A stretch of DNA of 64,000 nucleotides from Nitrosomonas sp. (GTDB lineage Bacteria > Pseudomonadota > Gammaproteobacteria > Burkholderiales > Nitrosomonadaceae). A program made the position numbers and the translations under genes. Positions 42,697 through 53,904 of the stretch are shown one piece after another; positions within the stretch are counted from its first letter, which is position 1; every line of letters begins with the position of its first letter. Location of the stretch: assembly GCA_028577615.1 (NCBI GenBank), contig JAJSDU010000012.1:1-64000 (forward strand), written 5' to 3'. The notes beneath the pieces were generated by a model, which saw nothing but the letters and a program-made list of their open reading frames with translations, searched no databases and was not told where the DNA came from.

Positions 42697-42861
42697 AGGG
42701 ATAGTGTTTTTCCAGTAACCTGTTCAGGATCTCACTGAAAAACGCACTGAAAGCGGGTACTGATACTGAAAAAAGAACTGCCAGACTGACGATCAGCCTG
42801 CCGCATAATGACTATTTCCAAAAAAATCGCCTGCACATCGAGTACGCACACCGGTATTTAT

Positions 42862-43584
42862 TCAACTACTGCCACGCACCAGATTGACCATATCCGTCAG
42901 TCTCGCAACATCGAGAATATGCAGATCATGTCCTTTACGCAAAATCAGATTGTTGCGGGCCAGATTGCTAAGTTCGCGCGTTACGGCCTCGCGGTGCGTG
43001 CTGACCAGATTGGCGATATCGAAGTGTGTCGGAGAAGGAGAGACAACCGCAACATTGGGTCCCGTCATATGGTTTTTCGCCAGGCGCAGCAATTCAGCCT
43101 GTATGCGATTACTGACAGCGAGCGTACTGAAATCGTAAACACGCTCCGTTAATCGGCGCACTTCGCCCGCGAGCCGTTTGAGTATGGCTTCGGCCACCTG
43201 ACGATTGGCATAGATAACATTCTTGAAATCAGTGGCTGTCATGGAAGCCAGCAACACGCTGCTTCTGGCGATGACTGTCGCCGAGCGCGACATCCCGTCG
43301 ATTGCGGTCAGTTCGCCAAACATTTCTCCCGCTGTCAGATCGCACAGGATGACTTCATGGCCGGATAATGCGTGATAGGTGACTCTTATGTCTCCCTGGG
43401 CAATAAAAAAGACACTGTTTGATTTATCCTGAAAATGCAAAATTTCTTCGCTTTCTTCATAGCGATACCAGCTGCACATCCTGGCGACTTCCTCCAGATC
43501 GGAGGCGGACAGGTCGTGAAATTCCCTTATGGCCGAAAGCATTGCACATGCCCGATCAATTGGAATTTGACGCAGTGTAGCCAT
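42862..43584 (-). CDS. Crp/Fnr family regulator
   Basis: A 240-residue regulator with an N-terminal cyclic-nucleotide-like domain (about 20-140; GEMFGELTAIDG) and a C-terminal winged helix (THFDIANLVSTHREAVTREL). The Fnr-type N-terminal Cys cluster is absent, so oxygen sensing by Fe-S is unlikely. The start at 43584 follows a GGGGAGAG site; a longer frame to 43623 would put that site inside the gene. Ligand unknown. Confidence 0.88.
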   Translation of the reverse strand: MATLRQIPIDRACAMLSAIREFHDLSASDLEEVARMCSWYRYEESEEILHFQDKSNSVFFIAQGDIRVTYHALSGHEVILCDLTAGEMFGELTAIDGMSRSATVIARSSVLLASMTATDFKNVIYANRQVAEAILKRLAGEVRRLTERVYDFSTLAVSNRIQAELLRLAKNHMTGPNVAVVSPSPTHFDIANLVSTHREAVTRELSNLARNNLILRKGHDLHILDVARLTDMVNLVRGSS

Positions 43585-43854
43585 CCATTGCTCTCCCCGG
43601 ATTATCATCCATATATTGGCCAACCTTTGAATCTGAATTCCTATTTAGGTTAAATACTAGCACAGGATTGATTCTCCTGAAATAAGTGAACCCGGCAGGA
43701 CTACACTGATAATTACAGTACGCTTCCGCGAGGAAAAATTGTTTGCGCGCCCAAAAGGAGAATTGTGGGATAAATCACTGACTTTCTTCGCTTTTACAGA
43801 TACGCTAATTGATGTCTAATAGATTTGCCTAGTTTATTCAAGGAGGTGTTTAAA

Positions 43855-44019
43855 ATGAAAGCTGAATTTTCTTTTGACGAGTTTGATGACGTTTGTGCTG
43901 TTGAAGATCTTTTCGAAGATAGCCGTGTGGCAAGAATTATCGACGAAATGGAATGTGCAGATGACGACAACTATTTTGACGACAAGGATATTCGACGGGA
44001 AATAATCGGCATGTATTGA
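43855..44019 (+). CDS. acidic 54-aa protein
   Basis: A small gene with a perfect AAGGAGGTG ribosome site. The 54-residue product is very acidic (FSFDEFDD, ECADDDNYFDDKD) with two basic stretches (EDSRVARIIDE and IRREIIGMY); no membrane helix or cysteine cluster beyond two Cys. The strong site suggests high expression. Family unknown; possibly a small regulator. Confidence 0.7.
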   Translation: MKAEFSFDEFDDVCAVEDLFEDSRVARIIDEMECADDDNYFDDKDIRREIIGMY

Positions 44020-44124
44020 TCGTTTCTTTCGAAGAAAAATTTCCTTAAGTTACAACCATCCGTTTGACGAAAGCCTTTTATCATTGGCATCATTGGAAAA
44101 AATGTGTTGAATTCTCACAAGACA

Positions 44125-44161
44125 GGGTTGTACTGAAATCGCAGTCCAATCAGTGCAACCC
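44125..44161. other. intergenic hairpin
   Basis: GGGTTGTACTG (44125-44135) pairs with CAGTGCAACCC (44151-44161), an 11-bp stem with one G-T pair, 105 bp after the 54-aa gene. No U-run follows. The rest of the 585-bp gap 44020-44604 holds no gene that I can support, apart from the dyad next to rh50. Confidence 0.4.
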
Positions 44162-44561
44162 ACTCGCATCGGGAAGCTTTTCAACAACATTTCAATCTTC
44201 TGTTTTTTCTTTCTTCTGAATCACCTCAGAACGCATCATTAAATTTTATTTCAATTATTTCCTGCAAATCTGCATGACCCTATTGTTTAAATGGGCAATT
44301 GCGTTCAGACTCTAGGCGTCCGTCGGGTTCAGGATTCATCTATTGCGCCCATGAGGTCAATGAGGTAACGGTTTATATTTCCTCAATTTTTGCATCGCGA
44401 AACCACATTCCGCCGCACACTCTCGCCATGCTCCGCAAAATCGAGAAAATCTGCACCCGCTCTTCCCACCTGGTTCGCTAGGATGACCTAGGTACGGCAG
44501 ACACACAGGCAAAAAATTGCTTGAGTTAGAACAGCAATAGTAGTTTTCTTTCAAGAAATAC

Positions 44562-44582
44562 CTTATAGAGTGAATCTATAAG
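44562..44582. promoter_or_regulatory. leader hairpin upstream of rh50
   Basis: CTTATAGA-GTGAA-TCTATAAG is a perfect 8-bp stem 22 bp before the rh50 start, with TTTCTT-TC-AAGAAA as a second small dyad 5' to it. Either could be an operator or leader structure controlling the Rh channel. Confidence 0.4.
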
Positions 44583-44604
44583 TTAATAATACGAGGAAAT
44601 TCAT

Positions 44605-45981
44605 ATGAAAAAATGCCATGGTTTGATACTGCTGGGTGCAGCAGGTTTATTTTTGCTGAGCTTCAGTTGCTGGGCCAGCGCTGAAGAGATAGTGGTTATG
44701 AATGAGGCGCGCACTGTCGCGCAATACAATTATATTATTCACATTCTCGCCATGCTGCTGGTCGGTTTCGGCTTTTTGATGGTTTTTGTCCGCCGCTATG
44801 GTTTTGGCGCGGTGACGGGCACATATCTCGTTGTTGCAACAGGATTGCCGCTTTATATTTTATTGCGCGCCAACGGCATTTTCGGACATGCACTGTCACC
44901 GCACACCCTGGATGCCATTTTATTTGCCGAACTTTCGGTAGCCGCCGCTTTAATCGCAATGGGCGCAGTGCTTGGACGGCTGCGCGTATTCCAGTATGCG
45001 CTGTTGGCGCTTTTACTGGTACCGCTTTATCTGCTCAATGAATGGATCGTACTGGATAATGCTTTCGGCTTGACCGACGGTTTCCAGGATACGGCCGGAT
45101 CAATCGTCATTCATGCGTTTGGCGCCTATTTCGGCCTGGCGATGTCCATCGTACTGACCACGCAGTATCAGCGCAGCAAACCGATCGAATCGGATCCCAC
45201 ATCGGATCGTTTCGCAATGCTGGGCTCCATGGTGTTATGGCTTTTCTGGCCAAGCTTCGCGACAGCGCTGTCGCCGCTTGAGGACATGCCGCAAGTGGTT
45301 GCCAATACTTTGCTGGCGTTGTCTGGCGCGACAATTGCGACCTATTTTTTGAGTTACAAACTGAATGGCGGCAAGACATCAATGGTAGATATGGCGAATG
45401 CCGCTCTGGCCGGCGGTGTCGGCATAGGATCGGTATGCGATGTCGTTTCTCCAACGGGCGCATTTGGAATCGGCCTTCTGTCCGGCGCCATATCGGTTAT
45501 TGGCTATGTTTTCCTGTTACCGCTGCTGGAGCGCCGGTTTAATCTTGTAGACACTTGCGGTGTGCATAACCTGCATGGTTTGCCCGGACTTTTGGGCGGA
45601 TTCAGCGCGCTGCTGGTAGTGCCAGGCATAGCCACCGCACAATTAACCGGTATCGGCATTACGCTGGGTATCGCGTTGACCGGCGGCCTTGTCGCGGGTG
45701 TGATAATCCGGATTACCGGCACCACGCGTGAACCTTACGAGGACAGCGTTGAGTTTACGCATGTGACCGGACCGGAAAGTGAGCGGGTGAGTGATCAACT
45801 GCTGGAGCGCATGGCATCACTGGAAAACAAACTCGCCGTACTCGCAACACAGTCGCAGGGCATGTCAAAAGCGCCTGAGTCCGGGAACAGGGTCGCAGAT
45901 CTGGAATTACAGATAGAGAAACTGGAAAGCGAGATTAGAAAGGCGCAATCCGAGTCAGGCCAGCTGCAGCCGAAATCTTGA
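44605..45981 (+). CDS. rh50: Rh50-type ammonia channel with C-terminal coiled coil
   Basis: A 458-residue Rh-family (Amt/Mep/Rh) membrane channel, with a signal sequence (1-26) and about eleven helices. The twin pore histidines are His170 (SIVIHAFGAYFGL) and His324 (VHNLHGLPG), with Asp162 upstream. Compared with Amt, FWPSF and DTCGVHNLHG are Rh-like. Rh50 transports NH3/CO2-sized gases and is found in Nitrosomonas, where it is the sole ammonium channel in N. europaea. The cytoplasmic C-terminal tail of about 90 residues ends in a coiled coil (LERMASLENKLAVLATQ and DLELQIEKLESEIRKAQ), longer than usual. The start has an AGGAA site. Confidence 0.9.
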   Translation: MKKCHGLILLGAAGLFLLSFSCWASAEEIVVMNEARTVAQYNYIIHILAMLLVGFGFLMVFVRRYGFGAVTGTYLVVATGLPLYILLRANGIFGHALSPHTLDAILFAELSVAAALIAMGAVLGRLRVFQYALLALLLVPLYLLNEWIVLDNAFGLTDGFQDTAGSIVIHAFGAYFGLAMSIVLTTQYQRSKPIESDPTSDRFAMLGSMVLWLFWPSFATALSPLEDMPQVVANTLLALSGATIATYFLSYKLNGGKTSMVDMANAALAGGVGIGSVCDVVSPTGAFGIGLLSGAISVIGYVFLLPLLERRFNLVDTCGVHNLHGLPGLLGGFSALLVVPGIATAQLTGIGITLGIALTGGLVAGVIIRITGTTREPYEDSVEFTHVTGPESERVSDQLLERMASLENKLAVLATQSQGMSKAPESGNRVADLELQIEKLESEIRKAQSESGQLQPKS

Positions 45982-46040
45982 AATCAGTAATTCAAACGGG
46001 AAATATCTGGAATTTCTGGTAAAACATGAAATTGACTTAC

Positions 46041-46065
46041 GGATTGCTGTTTCCAACAGCAATCC
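46041..46065. terminator. hairpin after rh50
   Basis: GGATTGCTGTT-TCC-AACAGCAATCC is a perfect 11-bp stem with a 3-nt loop, 60 bp after the rh50 stop. No U-run follows. Confidence 0.5.
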
Positions 46066-46165
46066 GGCTGCGCCGATGGATGCGCCCGCTTTCATCTTTC
46101 GGAGCGGCCTATTGCCATGAACAGCCACGGATTTGCTATGGTGCCAATAACAGGGAGTCGCCCTG

Positions 46166-46960
46166 ATGGATGAAATTGCATCGGCAAAACTGCTGTTAAA
46201 GGGAACGTATATTCTTTTAATTGAAGACAATCCTGCCAATCAGATCATCATTGGACATTTATTAGAGATGGTCGGCTGCAAGGTTGATTGCGCAGATAAC
46301 GGTCAACGGGCGATGGAGAAGATAGTTGCGGCGCAATATGATCTTATCGTCATGGATGTTCAAATGCCGGTCATGAATGGTTATGAGACCGCGCGCCGCA
46401 TCCGCGGCGAATTGAAATTCAGACAGCTTCCTGTTATTGCGATGACTGCAAATGCCACGCCGGAAGATCGCAAGCGTTGTCTGGACGCGGGTATGGACGA
46501 TTTCATCACAAAACCGGTTTATCAGGATCAAATGTATCTGATACTCGCGAAATGGCTGCCCGGCAAGAAACAACTGGAAGAAATCAAACAGGAATTAGCG
46601 GATAGTCAACACAATCATGCTTTCATCAACACCAGCACATTAAGGCATGTATTTAACAACGATACCGAACTGATACGCAAATTCAGCCGAAAATTTATAC
46701 AGGTTGCAGAAGAAGCATTAAACGAAATGGAAACGGCAAAAAGGCATCGCGACATCAAATCAATGGGACTACTGGGACATAAACTAAAATCTTCCGCACG
46801 AATCCTGGGTGCTCATCATTTCGCCGAACTTTGCGATGGCCTTGAAATCGCCGGCATAGACGATGACTGGCAGCAGGCTGAACAGCTTTCGAACCAGATT
46901 CTGACATCGTTTCAGTATATCAAACGACAAATACAACAGACGTTGCTGGAAACCGGCTAA
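46166..46960 (+). CDS. receiver-Hpt phosphorelay protein
   Basis: A 264-residue protein with a receiver domain (about 15-135; acidic pocket Glu20-Asp21, phospho-acceptor Asp64 in VMDVQMPVMNG, Thr in MTANATPED, Lys in FITKPV) and a C-terminal Hpt domain with the phosphohistidine motif LGHKLKSSARILGA (about residue 205). No histidine kinase is in the window. It could relay phosphate between a kinase and a separate response regulator. Confidence 0.88.
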   Translation: MDEIASAKLLLKGTYILLIEDNPANQIIIGHLLEMVGCKVDCADNGQRAMEKIVAAQYDLIVMDVQMPVMNGYETARRIRGELKFRQLPVIAMTANATPEDRKRCLDAGMDDFITKPVYQDQMYLILAKWLPGKKQLEEIKQELADSQHNHAFINTSTLRHVFNNDTELIRKFSRKFIQVAEEALNEMETAKRHRDIKSMGLLGHKLKSSARILGAHHFAELCDGLEIAGIDDDWQQAEQLSNQILTSFQYIKRQIQQTLLETG

Positions 46961-47005
46961 CTGCGCAAGCCCGGTTATTCTTATCTGCTGAAACAGAACG
47001 CGAAT

Positions 47006-48406
47006 CTATTTTCTAGCGTCGGTTTTATTTACAGCAGCAGCTGTTTGAAATGTCGCCCTGCCTGCCAGCCTGACCAGAAACAGCACAGGTATTCCAATCA
47101 TCGCAGTTGCGATGAAAAAGCTTTCATAGCCATACGCATCGACAAACTGTCCACTGAATCCCGCCACAAACTTGGGCAGCAATAGCATTACCGAACTAAA
47201 CAGCGCATATTGCGTAGCCGAATAGGCGGTATTCGTGAGCCCGGAAAGATAGGCAATGAATGCGCTGGAAGCGATACCGGCTGACAGATTGTCGGCTGAA
47301 ATCGTGAACACCAGACCGCTGACATCGTGTCCACGCCCGGCCAGCCAGACAAACAACAGATTGGTGGCCGCCGATAATACAGCACCGATAAACAATGTTC
47401 GCATAATGCCGATCCTGACAATCAACAGCCCGCCAATCGCCGCGCCCAGTATAGTCATCAACACGCCATAAACTTTTGAAACGGTGGCCACTTCTTCCTT
47501 GGTATATCCCATATCGACATAGAACGGATTACTCATCACGCCCATCACCACATCGGAAATGCGATACAGCGCGATCAGCGCGAGAATGAGCAGCGCCTGC
47601 TTGCCGTGGCGCAGGATGAAGTCTCTGAATGGCGCAATCAAGGCACCATACAACCATACCAGAAAAGATGTCAGCCGCGGACCGAGATTCCATCGGGCTA
47701 TGGCATGCCGGGCATAGTGTTCATTTTCCGCCAGCAGCCTGCTGAATGGCACATCCGGCTCGCGGATAATCAGCGTGGTGATAATGCCGACGCTCATGCA
47801 GCCCGCCATGACCAGATACGCAAAACGCCAGGGCAGATAATCATAGGTTGCGGCAGATGAATCGATAGATGCGGCAATCCATAAAACACCCGCCGACGCC
47901 AGAATCATGGCCGTCCGGTATCCCGCCTGATAGGTTGCCGCCATGGCGCCCTGCAATTCCAGCGCAACGGCTTCGATACGATACGCATCGAGTGCTATGT
48001 CCTGTGTCGCGGAAGCGAAAGCGACCGCCAGCGCGAAAAAAACCATATGAGCAAGATTGATGACAGGATCAGTGCTGGCCATACCGATTAACGCCAGCGC
48101 GATAACGATCTGCGACAGCAACAGCCACGCCCGCCGCCGCCCGAGTATGCGCGTCAGCACCGGCAACGGCATGCGATCAACCAGTGGCGACCACAGCCAT
48201 TTGAAGCTGTAGGCGAGTCCGATCCAGCTCAAGTGACCAATGGTTGTTCGATCAATTCCCGCCTCGCGCAGCCAGAAAGACAATGTACCTAGAATGAGCA
48301 ACAGTGGCAGGCCTGCTGAGAACCCCAGCGATAACATTCCCAGAACACGTGGATGCGTATAAATACTGAGCGTCTTGAGCCAGCTCGAACCTGAAGCGGT
48401 TTTCAT
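47006..48406 (-). CDS. ampG: AmpG-type muropeptide permease
   Basis: A 466-residue MFS protein with about twelve to fourteen helices. N-terminal GFSAGLPLLLILGTLSFWL, WIGLAYSFKWLWSPLVDRMPLP, and SATQDIALDAYRIE match AmpG, which imports anhydromuropeptides during murein recycling. Its start overlaps the stop of the xth gene by 1 bp, so they are co-transcribed. Confidence 0.9.
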   Translation of the reverse strand: MKTASGSSWLKTLSIYTHPRVLGMLSLGFSAGLPLLLILGTLSFWLREAGIDRTTIGHLSWIGLAYSFKWLWSPLVDRMPLPVLTRILGRRRAWLLLSQIVIALALIGMASTDPVINLAHMVFFALAVAFASATQDIALDAYRIEAVALELQGAMAATYQAGYRTAMILASAGVLWIAASIDSSAATYDYLPWRFAYLVMAGCMSVGIITTLIIREPDVPFSRLLAENEHYARHAIARWNLGPRLTSFLVWLYGALIAPFRDFILRHGKQALLILALIALYRISDVVMGVMSNPFYVDMGYTKEEVATVSKVYGVLMTILGAAIGGLLIVRIGIMRTLFIGAVLSAATNLLFVWLAGRGHDVSGLVFTISADNLSAGIASSAFIAYLSGLTNTAYSATQYALFSSVMLLLPKFVAGFSGQFVDAYGYESFFIATAMIGIPVLFLVRLAGRATFQTAAAVNKTDARK

Positions 48407-49176
48407 CAGGAATAATCGTAATGGATAATTAAAGGCGCATGATCCGAGAAGCGGGATTCTTTGTAAATCTCAGCTTCCCGGGCTTTGCTCGCAATCTCCG
48501 GTGTGGCGATCTGATAATCAATACGCCAGCCGACATTTTTGGCCCAGGCCTGACCGCGGTTTGACCACCAGGTGTAATGATCCGGATCGGGATTCAGTTT
48601 CCGGAAGACATCGACATAACCGATCTCGTCGAAAACGCGTGTCAGCCATGCCCGTTCTTCGGGCAGGAAGCCTGAATTTTTCTGATTCCCACGCCAGTTT
48701 TTCAAATCGATTTGCTGATGCGCGATATTCCAGTCGCCGCACAACAGGATATGGCGGCCCTGAGCGATCAATTCCTGCAGGATCGGAAAAAAATGCTCCA
48801 TAAAAAAGAATTTTGACGCCTGACGGTGATCACCGCTGGAACCGGAAGGCAGGTAAAGCGAGACCACGCTCAAATCACCAAAATCGGCCAGCAGAAAGCG
48901 GCCTTCCTGATCAATTTCCTCGATGCCGATCCCTTCAATGACATTATCCGGTTTGTCGCGGCAGTAAATACCGACACCGCTGTATCCTTTCTTTTCAGCA
49001 AAATGAAAATAACCATGATACCCTGCCGGAGCGCTCATTTCCTGATCCAGATCGGAACGTTGCGCCTTGAGCTCCTGGATACACACAATATCCGCCGCCT
49101 GCGTTGGCAGCCATTGAAAAAAGCCTTTTCTGGCCGCGGCGCGCACGCCATTGACATTAAGCGTTATAATCTGCAT
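48406..49176 (-). CDS. xth: exodeoxyribonuclease III
   Basis: A 256-residue EEP-family nuclease for base-excision repair. The metal-binding N at NVNGVRAA, Glu in CIQELKAQ, GDWNIAH and the C-terminal SDHAPLIIHYD are present. Divergent from pyrE, with 24 bp between the starts. Confidence 0.95.
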   Translation of the reverse strand: MQIITLNVNGVRAAARKGFFQWLPTQAADIVCIQELKAQRSDLDQEMSAPAGYHGYFHFAEKKGYSGVGIYCRDKPDNVIEGIGIEEIDQEGRFLLADFGDLSVVSLYLPSGSSGDHRQASKFFFMEHFFPILQELIAQGRHILLCGDWNIAHQQIDLKNWRGNQKNSGFLPEERAWLTRVFDEIGYVDVFRKLNPDPDHYTWWSNRGQAWAKNVGWRIDYQIATPEIASKAREAEIYKESRFSDHAPLIIHYDYS

Positions 49177-49200
49177 CGTTTTTTTGATTCTTGTTTCATC

Positions 49201-49842
49201 ATGTCCGACTATAAACAGGCATTTATCAACCTCGCGATTGAACGCAAAGTGTTATGTTTTGGTGAGTTTAAAACCAAAGCAGGACGATTGTCGCCTTATT
49301 TCTTCAATGCCGGTTTGTTTAACGATGGCGACTCACTGCGCCAGCTGGGACAATTTTACGCGAAAGCCATTCTTGCTGCCGGACTACCGTTTGATATGCT
49401 GTTCGGTCCGGCATACAAAGGCATACCGCTGGTCAGCGCCATCGCCATCGCACTGGCCGAGACTGGCCGGAATTATCCATTCTGCTTTAACCGCAAGGAA
49501 GTCAAGGACCACGGCGAAGGCGGCATTCAGGTCGGCGCACCATTGGCCGGACGTGTTCTGATCGTCGACGATGTCATATCGGCGGGCACATCGGTGCGCG
49601 AATCGGTCGACTTGATCACCGGTGCCAAGGCGCAACCTTGCGGCGTAGTGATTGCGCTGGACAGAATGGAACGCGGCACGGGAATGCTGTCAGCCGTTCA
49701 GGAAGTCACAGAAACCCACGGTATCCCGGTTATCAGTATTATCAATCTGGATGATTTGATGGATTATCTGCTGCATCATGACACATTGCGCGGTCATCTC
49801 GATGCGGTTACGCGCTATCGCCAGCGTTATGGCAGCCGTTGA
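49201..49842 (+). CDS. pyrE: orotate phosphoribosyltransferase
   Basis: A 213-residue enzyme joining orotate to PRPP in pyrimidine synthesis. The PRPP motif VLIVDDVISAGTS, FGPAYKGIPL and NRKEVKDHGEGG (catalytic loop) are present. The ATG at 49201 is the family start; an extension upstream to 48826 would run through the xth gene. Confidence 0.96.
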   Translation: MSDYKQAFINLAIERKVLCFGEFKTKAGRLSPYFFNAGLFNDGDSLRQLGQFYAKAILAAGLPFDMLFGPAYKGIPLVSAIAIALAETGRNYPFCFNRKEVKDHGEGGIQVGAPLAGRVLIVDDVISAGTSVRESVDLITGAKAQPCGVVIALDRMERGTGMLSAVQEVTETHGIPVISIINLDDLMDYLLHHDTLRGHLDAVTRYRQRYGSR

Positions 49843-49871
49843 GCCGACGAACTGTCCCGCCACCATTTCTA

Positions 49872-50933
49872 TTATGCATCAATATTATCCGCAACATGTC
49901 TGATCAACGCATCGGGCAAAGCCAGGCGCTCCATCAGATAACACAGGCAGTCCTGATGGATAATCCGGATATTACGCGTCAGCATGGAAGGCATCACTGG
50001 CCGGCTGATTTTGAGCGCATTGCCATCCAGATGAAAAAAATGCGAGGACACTTCCCGATCGTGCTCGTCAACCGTTCTCAACGCAAGCGCATGGTGATTC
50101 TTCTGCCAGCCGATCACCGTATTTGAAGGCAGCTCGCGGAAATTAAGATGATCGATATGATCGATCAAACGCAAATCGGACGCATCACTCTGGAATCCTA
50201 CCTCAACACCGGGCGCAACACGCACGACGGCAACAGTGTGAAATAACTCAATATCCTGCCTGGCGATCGGATGCTCCGGAATTTCGGCCAGATTCAAACA
50301 GGCCGATAAATACTCAATGGCATGCGCCAAACCCTGCGGATTATCGGGTTGTCCGCACTCCAGTGTCACCGATGGCGCAAGACTGGAAAACGCGAGAGAT
50401 TGCACCCCTTCCGGACGGGTAAAGTAAATAACGGTACGGTCGAACAGTGTCGCCAGATGCAGAAAAGCGGTGTCAAGTTTGTTCACACAGGCATAGTGCG
50501 GGTTCAAACCCGTATTATTATGCACATCAATACTGGCGAACAGATCAGCATTTGCCATGAGCTGATAAACCTTTTCCGCCATCGCATATTCCGGTGCATC
50601 GCCGCCTGATCCCGCACCGCAACCGGTTGCGCCGGGCCAGATGCGATTAAAATCGGGCTGATGTTCGAGACGCCGTTGATGAAAGCGCGCAGCCTCAATG
50701 TTGCCGACAAAAAGCGACAGCGCACGGGGTAATTCATGCTTCTGATGATACAGAATATGACGTATCGCGTTCCATCCGACCGGCTCATTACCATGCAACA
50801 AAACAGAAATAAAAATCGGTTCAACGCGCCGTCCCGGCAATTGAAACAATGTCGGGCCATCGAGTTTTTTATATAACTCATGCGGCTGCAGATCAAGCAA
50901 GCCCTCAGGAAGATCTTGTCGGACAGTTAGCAT
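49872..50933 (-). CDS. M14-like succinylglutamate desuccinylase/aspartoacylase
   Basis: A 353-residue zinc enzyme of the AstE/AspA M14 family. LLHGNEPVG gives the zinc His and Glu, SIDVHNNTG the second His, and the catalytic Glu is likely in VTLECGQPDN. It should cleave an N-acyl bond of an amino acid derivative. It lies 25 bp downstream of a YbdK-type ligase on the same strand. Substrate unknown. Confidence 0.85.
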   Translation of the reverse strand: MLTVRQDLPEGLLDLQPHELYKKLDGPTLFQLPGRRVEPIFISVLLHGNEPVGWNAIRHILYHQKHELPRALSLFVGNIEAARFHQRRLEHQPDFNRIWPGATGCGAGSGGDAPEYAMAEKVYQLMANADLFASIDVHNNTGLNPHYACVNKLDTAFLHLATLFDRTVIYFTRPEGVQSLAFSSLAPSVTLECGQPDNPQGLAHAIEYLSACLNLAEIPEHPIARQDIELFHTVAVVRVAPGVEVGFQSDASDLRLIDHIDHLNFRELPSNTVIGWQKNHHALALRTVDEHDREVSSHFFHLDGNALKISRPVMPSMLTRNIRIIHQDCLCYLMERLALPDALIRHVADNIDA

Positions 50934-50958
50934 GTATTTTTTTCATCTATTGCAGGTG

Positions 50959-52395
<1,437 letters not shown>

Positions 52396-52513
52396 TCGCC
52401 TCCATAAAAAGAAAAGATGTTATTTCACCACTTCATCAGCATAGCCCATCTCTGCTTTCTGAAAGATCAATTGTAATTGACACACGGGTAATAAATTCGA
52501 ATCCGAACCGCGA

Positions 52514-53287
52514 CTACCTGCCTTTTTCGATTATATTACGTGCGATTTCGATAAATCTGCTGTATCTGAAACGGTTTTCGGTTTCGATCGGCGTTGCCAC
52601 TATAGCCTCGGCCAATTGGATCGCTTCTTGTTTTTTCCCCATATCGTAGAGCGCTTCGGCGTAAAAAGCCCGGGCAATAATGTCACGAGGGTAAAGCGCT
52701 AATGCGCGCCTGAGATGAAACACTGCTTTTTCCTTATTGCCAAAACTGACCGGAAAACCGGGTAATCTAAAATACATGCGGCCAAGCGCTTTATGGCCGC
52801 CTGCATTATCGTAATGTTCATCCAGCGCAATAACGCGCAGAAACAGTTTTTCCATGGGGCGGGTCATTCTGAGGGAGTTTAAAATGCCCATTTCCTCGCT
52901 CAGCTTTCCCATCGCTACTGCTTTCCAGTATAGCGCCACAATCTCGTCGGCATTGCCCGCAAGTGCTTTATCCGCCGTTTCGAGGCAATTGTTGTAAAGC
53001 GCCATCCGCTTGTTTTTCTCACGCTCAACATCTGCATTGGCGCATTCCAGACGCGCCAACTCCGCAATCACGGCCGGATCTTTCGTGCTCTCGGCCAGCT
53101 GTCTTATCCAGGCCATGGTTGCCAGCAGCGCCGGTCTGTCGATGGCATTGCGCATTACCGCTATGTCTGTTTTTTTCCTGTAACCCTCGGGAAAAACCTC
53201 CGCTGCCGCTAAAACAGGAGCAGAACAACCCAGTCCTGAAAGACCAAGTATTGAACATGTGAAAAAAACAACTGACCAGCGCAGCAT
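52514..53287 (-). CDS. TatT-like TPR lipoprotein
   Basis: A 257-residue lipoprotein with lipobox LSGLGC and TPR-like helices (LYWKAVAMGKLSEEMGIL, AGGHKALGRMYFRLPGFPVSFGNKEKAVFHLRRALALYP in parts). It resembles TatT (TP_0956), which partners a TRAP transporter, but no TRAP genes are near. The start at 53287 has a TTGGAG site; longer frames do not. Confidence 0.82.
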   Translation of the reverse strand: MLRWSVVFFTCSILGLSGLGCSAPVLAAAEVFPEGYRKKTDIAVMRNAIDRPALLATMAWIRQLAESTKDPAVIAELARLECANADVEREKNKRMALYNNCLETADKALAGNADEIVALYWKAVAMGKLSEEMGILNSLRMTRPMEKLFLRVIALDEHYDNAGGHKALGRMYFRLPGFPVSFGNKEKAVFHLRRALALYPRDIIARAFYAEALYDMGKKQEAIQLAEAIVATPIETENRFRYSRFIEIARNIIEKGR

Positions 53288-53904
53288 TGGGTTACTCCAA
53301 TAGGTTCGCAGAAAGACACTTGGACTATAACACCGCATTCCAAACAAAATTCGTTCATTCTGTCATTCATCATCCGGCTTCCCTCGCAGGAAAAGCCACT
53401 GATGCCGAATCTTACGGTACGATAAGAATACAACAGCCACCACAGTCTATGCGTATGAGCAGTCAGTATTTTGCTGATTATTTGACGAAACCTTTGCGGC
53501 GTCAAGATAGAAAACTGCATTGAACCGTCATTATCCGCCCCATCGGCATTGATGCCGCACCCGAGCATCAAAACACGCATAATTCATAACGCAATATGTT
53601 ATGGTGGCTTATTTGCCGGCTAGTTCCCTGCAATTGCTGCGATTTATTTAGCATGTTTTCCGGATGATGCGATCACAGATACCGCAGATCCAGCGATATG
53701 ACAACAGCGCAACATAAACTGATCGCTTTACTGATATTTCAATATTCCAGGGTGTCGAAATTCTTTACACTGTTTTATAATTTTCCCTGACCGGAATTAT
53801 AATGTATTGAATGAACGCTTGTTTTTATTCCGGCATGAATTTTGCTTATTCATTAGTTAAAGCAGTTCTTTTCAGGAACGTTATAAAATCAATTGCGTAA
53901 GTAA

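Noticed and set aside
53209..53580. Minus-strand 123-residue frame before the TatT-like gene
   Set aside because: It overlaps the start of that gene in another frame and has no ribosome site or motif.
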